Part shown: one piece after another, positions 8,386 through 16,828 of the stretch
Layout of the letters: the number at the start of each line of letters is the position of its first letter
Numbering within the stretch: the stretch's first letter is position 1
Assembly (NCBI RefSeq): GCF_004348895.1
Contig: NZ_RRZK01000024.1
Location: forward strand, 62,001 to 126,000
Reading direction: 5' to 3'
Length of the DNA stretch: 64,000 bases
DNA from: Pseudomonas vancouverensis
GTDB taxonomy: Bacteria; Pseudomonadota; Gammaproteobacteria; Pseudomonadales; Pseudomonadaceae
The notes under the pieces: generated by a model
The model's database searches: none
What the model saw: only the letters and a program-made list of their open reading frames with translations
What the model was told of the DNA's origin: nothing
Made by a program: the position numbers and the translations under genes

Positions 8386-9201
8386 ATGAGCAAGATTCTG
8401 GTTATCGGCGCATTGAGCGCAGCTCTGCTGCTCGCCGGTTGTCAATCGGTCAACACCACCAATGCCGGTGCCGTGGGCGTTGAGCGCAAGCAGTACATGT
8501 TCAGCATGCTGTCCTCGCAGGAAGTCGACCAGATGTACGCGCAGTCGTATCAGAAGACTGTCGGCGAAGCCTCAACCAAGGGCGTGCTGGACAAGACCAG
8601 CAATGACGCCAAACGCATCCAGGCGATTGCCGATCGCCTGATTGCCCAGGCGCCGGTGTTCCGTCCGGACGCGGCCCAGTGGAAGTGGGAAGTCAATTTG
8701 ATCAAGAGCGATGAACTCAACGCCAACTGTGGCCCTGGGGGCAAGATCATCTTTTACACCGGGCTGATCGACAGCCTGCAACTGACCGACGATGAGATTG
8801 CTGCGGTGATGGGCCATGAAATCGCCCACGCCCTGCGTGAGCATGGTCGTGAAGCGATGTCCAAGGCTTATGGCATCGAAATGGCCAAGCAGGGCGCGGG
8901 TGCCTTGCTCGGTCTGGGTCAGGACAGCCTGGCGCTGGCCGACACCGTGGCCAACTACGGCATGACCTTGCCCAACAGTCGCGCCAATGAAAACGAGGCC
9001 GACCTGATTGGCCTGGAGCTGGCCGCGCGCGCCGGTTACAACCCGAATGCCGCGATCACCCTGTGGAACAAAATGAGCAAGGCCTCCGAAGGCGCGCCAC
9101 CGGAGTTCATGAGCACTCACCCGGCATCGTCCAGTCGTATTGCAGCGTTGCAGGCGGCGATTCCGAAGGTCATGCCGCTTTACAACAGCGCCAAGAAGTA
9201 A
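8386..9201 (+). CDS. M48-family metalloprotease lipoprotein (LoiP/YggG-like)
   Basis: A 271-residue protein. The lipoprotein signal ends LLLAGC (Cys19). The zinc-protease motif HEIAH is at residues 144-148, and the downstream third ligand in NENEADLIG (Glu204) fits M48 peptidases. It probably acts in the periplasm on misfolded envelope proteins, anchored by lipid. ATG at 8386 is chosen because AGGGAG lies 9 bases upstream and the signal peptide begins there; an ATG at 8365 would put seven residues in front of it. Monocistronic, followed by a long inverted repeat. Confidence 0.88.
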   Translation: MSKILVIGALSAALLLAGCQSVNTTNAGAVGVERKQYMFSMLSSQEVDQMYAQSYQKTVGEASTKGVLDKTSNDAKRIQAIADRLIAQAPVFRPDAAQWKWEVNLIKSDELNANCGPGGKIIFYTGLIDSLQLTDDEIAAVMGHEIAHALREHGREAMSKAYGIEMAKQGAGALLGLGQDSLALADTVANYGMTLPNSRANENEADLIGLELAARAGYNPNAAITLWNKMSKASEGAPPEFMSTHPASSSRIAALQAAIPKVMPLYNSAKK

Positions 9202-9207
9202 GCTGCT

Positions 9208-9252
9208 AGCTGCAAGTTGGAAGCAGATCCGCTGCGCTTCCAACTTGCGGCT
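9208..9252. repeat. 17-bp-arm inverted repeat between convergent genes
   Basis: Left arm AGCTGCAAGTTGGAAGC at 9208-9224 and right arm GCTTCCAACTTGCGGCT at 9236-9252 pair at 16 of 17 positions around an 11-base loop. There is no T-run, so it is not a classic terminator, though it sits between convergent genes. The AGCTGCAAG wording resembles dispersed intergenic repeats of fluorescent pseudomonads. Confidence 0.75.
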
Positions 9253-9276
9253 TATCACTTGTAGCTTGCTGCTGCT

Positions 9277-9861
9277 TCAAACCCACCCACTGCTCTGCAT
9301 CGCCTTGTACACGGCCACAATCGCCAGGATGAAGAACGCCGAGGCAGCCAGGCGACGGATCAGGGTCAGTGGCAGTTTGTCGGCGGCAAAATTACCCGCC
9401 AAAACCACTGGCACGTTGGCAATCAGCATGCCGAGGGTGGTGCCGATGATGACCAGCCACAACTCCGGATATTGCGCGGCGAGCATCACCGTGGCGATCT
9501 GTGTCTTGTCGCCGATTTCCGCCAGGAAGAAGGCGATCAGGGTGGTCAGGAACGGTCCGAACTTGCGTGCGGTGCTGGCTTCGTCGTCGTCCATCTTGTC
9601 CGGCACCAGGGTCCACAGTGCGGTGGCGGTGAAGCTCGCCGCGAGGATCCAGTGCAGTAACGTATCCGAGAAGAAACTGCCCACCCAGGCGCCGACTGCA
9701 CCGGCTGCGGCGTGGTTGGCCAGGGTCGCGGCGACGATACCGGCAATGATCGGCCAGGGCTTGCGGAAGCGGGCGGCGAGAATGAGCGCGAGCAGTTGCG
9801 TCTTGTCGCCGATTTCGGCCAAGGCAACGATTGCGGTAGGAACGAGAAGTGAATCCAGCAT
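9277..9861 (-). CDS. TMEM165/GDT1 (UPF0016) family manganese exporter
   Basis: A 194-residue inner-membrane protein made of two homologous three-helix halves, each opening with the family signature EIGDKT (residues 16-21 and 115-120). These acidic motifs form the cation site. Bacterial members (MneA type) export Mn2+, and human/yeast relatives transport Mn2+/Ca2+. The start at 9861 is preferred to 9891 because it follows TTAGGA and begins the first half-repeat directly. The upstream yybP-ykoY riboswitch strongly supports manganese-dependent expression. Confidence 0.93.
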   Translation of the reverse strand: MLDSLLVPTAIVALAEIGDKTQLLALILAARFRKPWPIIAGIVAATLANHAAAGAVGAWVGSFFSDTLLHWILAASFTATALWTLVPDKMDDDEASTARKFGPFLTTLIAFFLAEIGDKTQIATVMLAAQYPELWLVIIGTTLGMLIANVPVVLAGNFAADKLPLTLIRRLAASAFFILAIVAVYKAMQSSGWV

Positions 9862-9892
9862 CAGGGGTTTTCCTAAGGGGCGGGTCGACACG

Positions 9893-10072
9893 GCTATGAC
9901 ACGTACAGCCTTCCCGCCCCGGGTAAGGTGTGCGTGTCATAGGTCTTGTCAAACCCTGGCGATCCGTCTGATGCGGACGCTTGGGTCGCACACGCCATGG
10001 TCTGAGGACCAAGTATGTTGACGTATGCCGGACGAGCATGGTGCTCGTGGGAGACTACTCCCCTAGGACGGA
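9893..10072 (-). promoter_or_regulatory. yybP-ykoY manganese riboswitch (5' leader of the GDT1 gene)
   Basis: Reading the minus strand, the leader carries the aptamer hallmark GGGGAGTAG (10055-10063). A CGAGC/GCTCG hairpin and the CAACATACTTGGTCCTCAGACC segment typical of the second docking loop follow. Downstream, CTATGACACG (9933-9942) can pair perfectly with CGTGTCATAG (9894-9903), with GGGGCGGG (9913-9920) in its loop. That same GGGGCGGG is complementary to CCCGCCCC (9877-9884), just before the ribosome site TTAGGA. Two alternative folds therefore flank the start of translation. Class assignment is by motif recognition; exact ends are approximate. Confidence 0.88.
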
Positions 10073-10076
10073 GCGG

Positions 10077-10105
10077 ATTCTGCCTTCGCAAAATCCATTC
10101 GGCAA
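10077..10105 (-). promoter_or_regulatory. Promoter of the manganese-riboswitch transcript
   Basis: On the minus strand, TTGCCG (10100-10105), a 17-base spacer, then CAGAAT (10077-10082). The predicted start near 10070 falls right at the 5' edge of the aptamer. Confidence 0.6.
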
Positions 10106-10126
10106 GCCTTCTTTTTCAAAAAGTTG

Positions 10127-11125
10127 TTAACTGCGTTTGGCCCGGTAGATCCTGAAACCCTGTCCTTCGGCCTTGATCGCACAGACGCCCAGGTGCTCTT
10201 CGATCAGGGGCTGGTACTTCAGGAAGCTGTTGGCAACAAGCCGAAGTTCGCCACCATTTTTCAGATGTTTGGCTGCTTTTCGCAGCAAATTTTCCGTCGC
10301 GAAATAATTGGTATGCACCCCGACATGGAACGGCGGGTTGCTCAAAATGGCGCTCAACCCCATCGGTGCCGCATCGATGCCGTCACCGGTAATCACCTCC
10401 GCTTCCAGACCATTGGCTGCCAGGGTCAGGCGACTGCTGGCGGCGGCAAATGCATCCACGTCGAGCATCGTCACCTGATTGTGCGGGTAACGACGCTTTA
10501 CCGCCGCACCCAACACACCGGCGCCGCAGCCGAAGTCGAGCAAGTGACCGCCAGGTAGTTTGTCCAGGTGTTCGAGCAACAGCGCGCTGCCCTTATCCAG
10601 CCGACCATGGCTGAACACACCGGGCAGGCTGATGACTTTCAACGGCCCCTCGGCCAAGGGCAACTCGTAGGTCTGGGCCAGGCTTTCCAGCGGTTTGGCC
10701 TCTGGCGCATTGGCCACCGTCACCAGCCAGAGCTGGCAATGGCGCGCGCTGTCGAGCTTGCGCGGTTTGCCGAACGGGTTGAGTTGCTTGGCGGCGCCTT
10801 CGACGCCGCTTTTCTTCTCGCCGACCAGATAGAGTTCGCGACCAGCCAGCCGCGAGGCGAGGGCGTTGAGGATGTAGTCGGTCAGGTCCTTGGACTTGGG
10901 CAGGAACACCACGGCGCTGTCGAATTCGCGCTCGGGTGCATTCACGCCAAAATGGCTGCGCCCGGCGAAGCGCGCATCCAATGCCGCCTGATCACCGGCA
11001 TGCCAGCACCAGCCGTGGGCGTCGGGCAGGCGCCCCAACAGATCGTCGGCGGGCAAACCGGCCAGCAGCACCGAGCCCTGGAATAACTCGGCCTGACGAA
11101 GCAGTACTTCACTGCGCGGATCCAT
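10127..11125 (-). CDS. rsmC: 16S rRNA (guanine1207-N2)-methyltransferase
   Basis: A 332-residue two-domain methyltransferase close in length to E. coli RsmC (343). The N-terminal non-catalytic domain includes FLPKSKDLTDYILN and VGEKKSGV. The linker motif LPGVFSHGRLDKGSALLL (about 168-184) leads into the SAM-binding motif LLDFGCGAGVLG (195-206) and catalytic SNPPFH (262-267). It methylates G1207 in the assembled small subunit. The related enzyme RlmG has a similar layout; the segment GVFSxxxLDxGS and the sequence match to RsmC make RsmC the better call. It probably has its own promoter. Confidence 0.88.
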   Translation of the reverse strand: MDPRSEVLLRQAELFQGSVLLAGLPADDLLGRLPDAHGWCWHAGDQAALDARFAGRSHFGVNAPEREFDSAVVFLPKSKDLTDYILNALASRLAGRELYLVGEKKSGVEGAAKQLNPFGKPRKLDSARHCQLWLVTVANAPEAKPLESLAQTYELPLAEGPLKVISLPGVFSHGRLDKGSALLLEHLDKLPGGHLLDFGCGAGVLGAAVKRRYPHNQVTMLDVDAFAAASSRLTLAANGLEAEVITGDGIDAAPMGLSAILSNPPFHVGVHTNYFATENLLRKAAKHLKNGGELRLVANSFLKYQPLIEEHLGVCAIKAEGQGFRIYRAKRS

Positions 11126-11158
11126 AACTGCTCCTGTGGAAAAAAGTGCCGCAGTTTA

Positions 11159-12124
11159 TCAACTGACGACCCGCAGCGCCTTACCGCTGAAGTACCCCCG
11201 GGCATTTTCGCTGACCTGGCCAACGATTCGCTGGCGGGCTTCGCGACTGCCCCAGGCGTTGTGCGGGGTGACGATCAGGCGCGGGATGTCGTCGGCCAGC
11301 AACGGATTGCCGTTGACCGGGGGTTCGACGCTCAACACGTCCGTGGCGGCGCCGCCCAGATGACCGTTGCGCAGGGCATCGGCCAGCGCCTGTTCATCGA
11401 TCAGGCCACCACGTGCCGTGTTGACCAGGAAAGCGCCAGGCTTCATCAGGGCCAGTTCACGGGCACCGATGAAATGACGGGTGTGTTCGTTGAGTGGGCA
11501 GTGCAGGGTCAGCGCGTCGACTTGCGGCAGCAGCTCATCCAGCGGCAGTCTGTCCGGCCGGGCAGGGCGCCCGGGAATCTGTCCGAGGACCACGCGCATG
11601 CCGAAGGCCTCGGCCAGTTTTGCCACAGCACCGCCCAGTTCGCCGTGGCCGAGCAAGCCAAGGGTTTTGCCCTCGAGTTCGACAATCGGGTAGTCCAGCA
11701 AGCAGAACTGCCGGGCCTGTTGCCAGCGCCCTTCGCCCACGGCTTTCTGGTAATCGGTCAGGCGTGTGGCCAGGTTGAGCAGCAGCATGATCGTGTGTTG
11801 GGCCACCGATGGCGTGCCATAGCCCTGGCAGTTGCACACGGTAATCCCGTGGGCGCGGGCGGCGGCGAGGTCGACGTTGTTGGTGCCGGTGGCCGTGATC
11901 AGGATCAGTTTCAGCTCGGGGCTGGCGGCCATGGCGGCGGCATCGATGAGGATCTTGTTACTGATGGCAACAGTGGCCCCCTTGAGGTGCTCGATCACTT
12001 GATCGGGCAGGGTCTGGGCGAACAGCTGCAAATCGCTGAAGCAATCGCGCAAAGGACTGAGGTCAAGGTCACCGAGATCCAGAGACGGATGGTCGAGGAA
12101 AACGGCGCGGCGAGTGTTCGTCAT
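11159..12124 (-). CDS. D-2-hydroxyacid dehydrogenase (glycerate/hydroxypyruvate reductase-like)
   Basis: A 321-residue NAD(P)-dependent dehydrogenase. The Rossmann motif GLLGHGELGGA spans about 156-166, and the catalytic triad is in ARGG (Arg238), VEPP (Glu267) and TPHNAWG (His288). The strand after the glycine motif ends MRVVLGQIPGR without the usual Asp and with an Arg, which may favour NADPH; that is inference. HprA-type enzymes reduce hydroxypyruvate or glyoxylate. ATG at 12124 (AAGG 8 bases upstream) is used rather than TTG at 12127. Divergent from the LysE exporter. Confidence 0.85.
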   Translation of the reverse strand: MTNTRRAVFLDHPSLDLGDLDLSPLRDCFSDLQLFAQTLPDQVIEHLKGATVAISNKILIDAAAMAASPELKLILITATGTNNVDLAAARAHGITVCNCQGYGTPSVAQHTIMLLLNLATRLTDYQKAVGEGRWQQARQFCLLDYPIVELEGKTLGLLGHGELGGAVAKLAEAFGMRVVLGQIPGRPARPDRLPLDELLPQVDALTLHCPLNEHTRHFIGARELALMKPGAFLVNTARGGLIDEQALADALRNGHLGGAATDVLSVEPPVNGNPLLADDIPRLIVTPHNAWGSREARQRIVGQVSENARGYFSGKALRVVS

Positions 12125-12215
12125 CAACTGTACCTTTTGTGCATTGAACTGAAGGCGTAATCTGCCGAGCCTACCAGATGAAATGATTCGTTACGCTTGG
12201 CCTGAAGGAGCCTTC

Positions 12216-12845
12216 ATGTACTGGACAGAGTTCTTGACCGTTGCCCTGATTCACCTGCTGGCCGTTGCGAGCCCCGGCCCGGACTTTGCCGTGGTGGTGC
12301 GTGAGAGCGTGACCCACGGCCGTCGCGCCGGTACCTGGACCGCGTTGGGCGTCGGCACGGCGATTTTCCTGCACGTCGGTTATTCGTTGCTGGGTATTGG
12401 CCTGATCGTGTCGCAGTCGATCGTGCTGTTCAATGCGTTGAAATGGGCGGCTGCCGCGTACTTGTTGTACATCGGCTACAAGGCCCTGCGCGCTCAACCG
12501 GCCAAGCCTGTTGCAGATGACCTGCACAAGGAAGCGGGCATTCGTACCGCCCGTGGCGCCTTCACCTCAGGCTTCGTGACCAATGGCCTGAACCCGAAAG
12601 CCACGCTGTTTTTCCTCTCGCTGTTCACCGTGGTGATCAATCCGCACACGCCGCTGGCAGTGCAGGCCGGTTACGGTGTTTACCTGGCGGTGGCGACAGC
12701 GACCTGGTTCTGTATGGTGGCGATGTTGTTCAGCCAGCAACGTGTGCGCGCCGGCTTCGCTCGCATGGGGCACTGGTTTGACCGGACCATGGGGGCGGTA
12801 CTGATCGCGATCGGCGTGAAACTCGCGTTTACAGAAATGCACTGA
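12216..12845 (+). CDS. LysE/RhtB-family amino-acid exporter
   Basis: A 209-residue membrane protein with about six hydrophobic segments. The family N-terminal signature HLLAVASPGPDFAVVVRESVTHG (about 13-35) is present, as is the FVTNGLNPKATLFFLSLF motif (about 119-136). LysE/RhtB proteins export amino acids or related metabolites by proton exchange. The start at 12216 follows AAGGAG with 6-base spacing; an in-frame ATG at 12183 would add a non-membrane leader. Substrate unknown. Confidence 0.9.
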   Translation: MYWTEFLTVALIHLLAVASPGPDFAVVVRESVTHGRRAGTWTALGVGTAIFLHVGYSLLGIGLIVSQSIVLFNALKWAAAAYLLYIGYKALRAQPAKPVADDLHKEAGIRTARGAFTSGFVTNGLNPKATLFFLSLFTVVINPHTPLAVQAGYGVYLAVATATWFCMVAMLFSQQRVRAGFARMGHWFDRTMGAVLIAIGVKLAFTEMH

Positions 12846-12893
12846 GGTTGTTCGAGATGGTCGCGGCGCAACGTGCCGCGACCGGCATGACGG

Positions 12894-13532
12894 TTACCGG
12901 GACTGGGCCGCAGCCGTCTGACGCTGGCGGGCGTAGTTCAGAAAACCATCCATGTCGTCACTGCACAGCTTTGGCGAGACTGCTTTGACTTCCTCCATGG
13001 GCCATTCCCACCACGCACAGGCGAGTAGTTCCTGACGTACTTCCTCGTCAAAGCGCCAGCGGATATGTCGACACGGGTTGCCCCCGACGATGGCATAAGG
13101 TTCGACGTCCCGGGTCACGACGGCGCCCGCGGCCACGACCGCACCATGCCCGATGGTCACGCCGGATAAAATCATGACATCGGCACATATCCAGCAATCG
13201 CTGCCGATCACCACGTCGCCTTTGGTGGGGCTGCAACCGGGGATGTCCCGGGCCTCGTCGATCATCAGCGGAAACGGAAAGGTGCTGACCCAGTCGGTAC
13301 GATGCCCGCCACCCAGGAGGATCTTCACACCTTCGGCAATCGAAGTGTAGGAACCGACTTTAAGAATGGTGTCGTCGCCAAACTCCATGACCTGCGGAAT
13401 GCCATAGGTGCCTACGCCGATCTCATATTTGGGATAACGAAGGCGTATTTTTTCCGGTCCCCGGTGCAGTTTTTCCAGGCGCTTGAGATGTTTTCTGGTT
13501 TTTCGTTCTTTTAATTTTTCGAGAAATTTCAT
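12894..13532 (-). CDS. CatB-related O-acetyltransferase (left-handed beta-helix)
   Basis: A 212-residue hexapeptide-repeat acetyltransferase. The basic N-terminus (KERKTRKHLKRLEKLHR) is followed by the xenobiotic/CatB-type core with the catalytic histidine in LLGGGHRTDWVSTFPFP (His77). Hexapeptide turns GDVVIGSDCWICADVMILSG and AIVGGNPCRHIRWRF follow. It transfers acetyl from acetyl-CoA to a hydroxyl, often of a sugar or antibiotic. It lies 42 bases downstream of a family-2 glycosyltransferase in the same direction, so a glycan substrate is likelier than an antibiotic. Confidence 0.87.
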   Translation of the reverse strand: MKFLEKLKERKTRKHLKRLEKLHRGPEKIRLRYPKYEIGVGTYGIPQVMEFGDDTILKVGSYTSIAEGVKILLGGGHRTDWVSTFPFPLMIDEARDIPGCSPTKGDVVIGSDCWICADVMILSGVTIGHGAVVAAGAVVTRDVEPYAIVGGNPCRHIRWRFDEEVRQELLACAWWEWPMEEVKAVSPKLCSDDMDGFLNYARQRQTAAAQSR

Positions 13533-13574
13533 GCGCAGGGCCTGGGAAGCGGAGGCGTGTGGAGGGGTTGTCGA

Positions 13575-14468
13575 TCAGCGATGGAAAATCAGCCGGCGCA
13601 TGCGGCGCAAACTGGTTCTGTTCAAGTGGCGCCAAGGGATCGAACGCAGCAGTTGCCACGCTTCTTTCTTGTCTTCGATCACGGCGTATTTGAGCGCCTT
13701 GTTGACCAGGTGCGTACGTGCGCTCAGATAATCCGGATGATTGGCGTAAGGCGCGATGGCATCCAGATCCGCCTGCAACAGCACCTTGTACTTGCGCGAC
13801 AAGTTGTTTGGATGGCGGCGGTAACGCGTCACGCACACCGGCAGTTCATGCACTTCATAGCCCAGGCGGGCAATCCGCAGGGTGATCTGAAAGTCCTGAA
13901 CGCGCAGGTTCGGTGCGTAGAAGCCGGCCTGGCGCATGGCGCTCATTCGGTACAGCGCAACCGGAGCGCCGATGACCACGGCATGGCGCAGGATCTCGTC
14001 GAAGGTGTAGGTGCGGACCTTGGTACGTTGTTGCTGTTTCAGAGTGTTGCCATCGCTGTCCATGTAGATGATCAGCGCCCCGACGCAACCCACCCTCGGG
14101 TTTTTGTCCAGGTAGTCGGCACGGACACTCAAGGAGTGGGGCAGCATGATGTCGTCGAGATCGGGCGTGGAGACGTAGACACCCTTGGCGTAACGCAAGC
14201 CATGGTTGAGTGCTGCGCTGACACCCTGATTTCGCTGGGTATACAGCTGGAAATCATAGGTTTTCTGCAGCTCGCGAAGCATCTCGATGCTGTTGTCGCT
14301 GGAGCCGTCGTCGACAATGATGACTTCAAAATTCGGGTACTGCTGGGCGAAGATGCTTTTGATCGCTTCTTCCAGGTATTTCTCCGCGTTATAACAAGGC
14401 GCCACGATGGAAATCAGTGGTGCTGGCGACACGGATTGGTCTTGAGGAGCTGCTGCTTCAGTGTTCAT
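13575..14468 (-). CDS. Family 2 glycosyltransferase
   Basis: A 297-residue GT-A-fold enzyme. It opens PLISIVAPCYNAEKYLEEAI, with the nucleotide-binding IIVDDGSSDNS (about 50-60) and the metal-binding DxD-type segment STPDLDDIMLPHSL (about 100-113). No membrane helices, so it is cytoplasmic and would add a sugar from a nucleotide donor. The start at 14468 begins just before the GT domain; an ATG at 14555 would add 29 atypical residues. The ribosome site is weak (AAAGAACAA). It forms a two-gene operon with the acetyltransferase and is not embedded in a larger O-antigen cluster here. Confidence 0.86.
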   Translation of the reverse strand: MNTEAAAPQDQSVSPAPLISIVAPCYNAEKYLEEAIKSIFAQQYPNFEVIIVDDGSSDNSIEMLRELQKTYDFQLYTQRNQGVSAALNHGLRYAKGVYVSTPDLDDIMLPHSLSVRADYLDKNPRVGCVGALIIYMDSDGNTLKQQQRTKVRTYTFDEILRHAVVIGAPVALYRMSAMRQAGFYAPNLRVQDFQITLRIARLGYEVHELPVCVTRYRRHPNNLSRKYKVLLQADLDAIAPYANHPDYLSARTHLVNKALKYAVIEDKKEAWQLLRSIPWRHLNRTSLRRMRRLIFHR

Positions 14469-14806
14469 TTGTTCTTTGCAGTACCGATGGCGTTTGACAA
14501 GAAAGGCCTGGTTGCAGGGTTCCCGACTTTGAAGATGGAAGGACAAGTAAGTCAACGAGTGGCAGCTTACCGGTAGCTTCGTTGTATCGGTAGTGTTACG
14601 TGGATCTCAATAGCGTTACTGTCATCGAATCCCGCGTTTTATAGGCACCGGTAACAAAAAAATCATTTGGAACGCTTCGAGTGGTAGCTCAGGGCCATCA
14701 TTTTTTGCCCCGGCCAAATCATTCCTTTGGCTGATTTGGCTGCTGATCAAGCGCACTAAAGTGCAGGCTTTCAGTCACGACCGTGCAGTCAGAAAAAGGG
14801 ATTATT
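14469..14806. other. Divergent intergenic region with a 9-bp-arm palindrome
   Basis: About 340 bases between the glycosyltransferase and the acyl-CoA ligase, notably lower in GC than its surroundings. It holds an inverted repeat GCCAAATCA (14713-14721) / TGATTTGGC (14732-14740) with a 10-base loop, about 65 bases before the ligase start. It could be an operator or hairpin. No gene seen. Confidence 0.5.
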
Positions 14807-16489
14807 ATGTTGCAGACTCGCGTTATTCCCCCGGCCGAAGGCGCTTATCAGTACCCGCTGCTGATCAAGCGACTGTTGATGTCCGGTGCACGTTACGAGA
14901 AAACCCGCGAGATTATCTACCGCGACAAGTTGCGGTATGGCTACCCGACCCTGATCGAGCGGGTAGCCCGGCTGGCAAATGTGCTCACAGCGGCTGGGGT
15001 CAAGCCCGGTGATGCGGTGGGGGTGATGGACTGGGACAGCCATCGTTACCTGGAATGCATGTTTGCCATCCCGATGATCGGCGCGGTGATCCATACCATC
15101 AACGTGCGCCTGTCGCCGGAACAGATCCTCTACACCATGAACCACGCCGAGGACCGCTTCGTGCTGGTCAACAGTGAGTTCGTGGGTTTGTACAAAGCCA
15201 TTGAAGGGCAGTTGACCACAGTCGAAAAGACTTTGCTGTTGACCGACCTGCCAGAGAAAACCGCTGATTTGCCCAACCTGGTCGGTGAATACGAACAGTT
15301 GCTGGCGGCTGCGAGCACCACGTACGACTTCCAGGACTTCGACGAAAACTCGGTGGCAACCACCTTCTACACCACCGGCACCACCGGCAATCCCAAAGGC
15401 GTGTACTTCACCCATCGGCAACTGGTGCTGCACACCATGGGCGTGGCGACCATCATGGGCGCCATCGACAGCGTGCGCCTGCTGGGCACCAATGACGTGT
15501 ACATGCCGATCACTCCGATGTTCCACGTGCATGCCTGGGGCCTGCCTTACCTGGCGACCATGCTCGGGCTCAAGCAGGTCTATCCTGGCCGCTACGATCC
15601 GGAATACCTGGTGGAGCTGTGGCGGCGGGAAAAGGTCACGTTTTCCCACTGCGTACCGACCATCCTGCAGATGGTACTCAACGCCAAGGCTGCACAAGGC
15701 ACCGACTTTGGCGGCTGGAAAATCGTCATCGGCGGCAGTGCACTCAATCGCACGCTTTACGAAACTGCCAAGGCCAGGGGCATTCAATTGACGGCGGCTT
15801 ACGGCATGTCGGAAACCGGGCCATTGGTTTCGTGTGCACACCTCAACGATGAGCTGATGGCCGGCACCGAAGACGAACGCACCACCTACCGGATCAAGGC
15901 CGGTGTGCCGGGGCCACTGGTGGAAGCCGCAATTGTCGATACCGAGGGCAACTTCCTCCCGGCCGATGGCGAAACCCAGGGCGAACTGGTGCTGCGTGCG
16001 CCGTGGCTGACCGAGGGCTACTTCAACGAACCACAGAAAGGCGCAGAGCTCTGGGCCGGTGGCTGGCTGCATACCGGTGACGTGGCGACCCTCGACAGCA
16101 TGGGCGTGATCGATATTCGCGACCGAATCAAGGACGTGATCAAGACGGGCGGCGAGTGGATTTCATCCCTCGACCTGGAAGACCTGATCAGTCGTCATGC
16201 GGCGGTACGTGAAGTAGCGGTGGTGGGCATTCCCGACCCACAGTGGGGCGAGCGGCCGTTCGCCCTGCTGGTGGTCCGTGAAGGCCACGAAATCGGCGCT
16301 CGGGAACTCAAGGAACACCTCAAGCCATTCGTGGAACTGGGGCACCTGAGCAAGTGGGCGATCCCAAGCCAGATCGCGCTTGTTACTGAAATTCCCAAGA
16401 CCAGCGTCGGCAAGCTCGACAAGAAGCGCATTCGGGTCGACATCACCGAATGGCAGGCCACCAACAGCACCTTCCTCTCCACGCTTTAA
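14807..16489 (+). CDS. Fatty acyl-CoA synthetase (AlkK-like, medium/long chain)
   Basis: A 560-residue adenylate-forming enzyme. The P-loop TTGTTGNPKG is at 189-198, YGMSET at 332-337, GDVATLD at 424-430, DRIKDVIKTGGEW at 439-451, and the catalytic lysine in TSVGK (Lys536). It activates fatty acids to acyl-CoA with ATP. Sequence resembles AlkK-type medium-chain ligases. ATG at 14807 is used (AAAAAGGG upstream). It is followed on the same strand by DUF1302, DUF1329 and LAL-regulator genes, suggesting a shared role in uptake or release of acyl substrates. Confidence 0.9.
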   Translation: MLQTRVIPPAEGAYQYPLLIKRLLMSGARYEKTREIIYRDKLRYGYPTLIERVARLANVLTAAGVKPGDAVGVMDWDSHRYLECMFAIPMIGAVIHTINVRLSPEQILYTMNHAEDRFVLVNSEFVGLYKAIEGQLTTVEKTLLLTDLPEKTADLPNLVGEYEQLLAAASTTYDFQDFDENSVATTFYTTGTTGNPKGVYFTHRQLVLHTMGVATIMGAIDSVRLLGTNDVYMPITPMFHVHAWGLPYLATMLGLKQVYPGRYDPEYLVELWRREKVTFSHCVPTILQMVLNAKAAQGTDFGGWKIVIGGSALNRTLYETAKARGIQLTAAYGMSETGPLVSCAHLNDELMAGTEDERTTYRIKAGVPGPLVEAAIVDTEGNFLPADGETQGELVLRAPWLTEGYFNEPQKGAELWAGGWLHTGDVATLDSMGVIDIRDRIKDVIKTGGEWISSLDLEDLISRHAAVREVAVVGIPDPQWGERPFALLVVREGHEIGARELKEHLKPFVELGHLSKWAIPSQIALVTEIPKTSVGKLDKKRIRVDITEWQATNSTFLSTL

Positions 16490-16828
16490 GCCGTTTCTGG
16501 CGTGCCCGAAAGGGCGCGCCAAGCCCACCAAGCAAGCGCTTGGCTTGTCAAATCGAATTTTTCAGCCATCCTTGCCGTGCCGACGGGCGTCGGCCTGGCG
16601 AAAGGACTGTTCCAGAGTGGCTGGCGGGTGCAAATCACACTTTAGAGGGATCAAGCACTACTACCTGCTGGCTATAGTCCGTTCAAGGATTTTTAGAAAC
16701 GGAGCAACCGCACACTCGGGGGCGATGCAACTTTGGAATGACTTTGGGATGCCATGGCTCCCGGTTATCCACAGCGTTTTTAGAAGTGCTCACTGCCATA
16801 ACAATAAAATGCACATGGAGTAGCGTCG
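16490..16828 (+). other. Intergenic region with probable promoter of the DUF1302-DUF1329 operon
   Basis: 339 bases without a gene. A TATAGT box occurs at about 16673-16678 (context TGGCTATAGTCC) with no good -35 match, which fits an activator-dependent promoter; the upstream GAGGGATCAAGCACTACTACC could be an activator site. The LAL regulator at 20299 is the natural candidate. The leader to the ATG at 16829 is about 150 bases. Confidence 0.45.
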
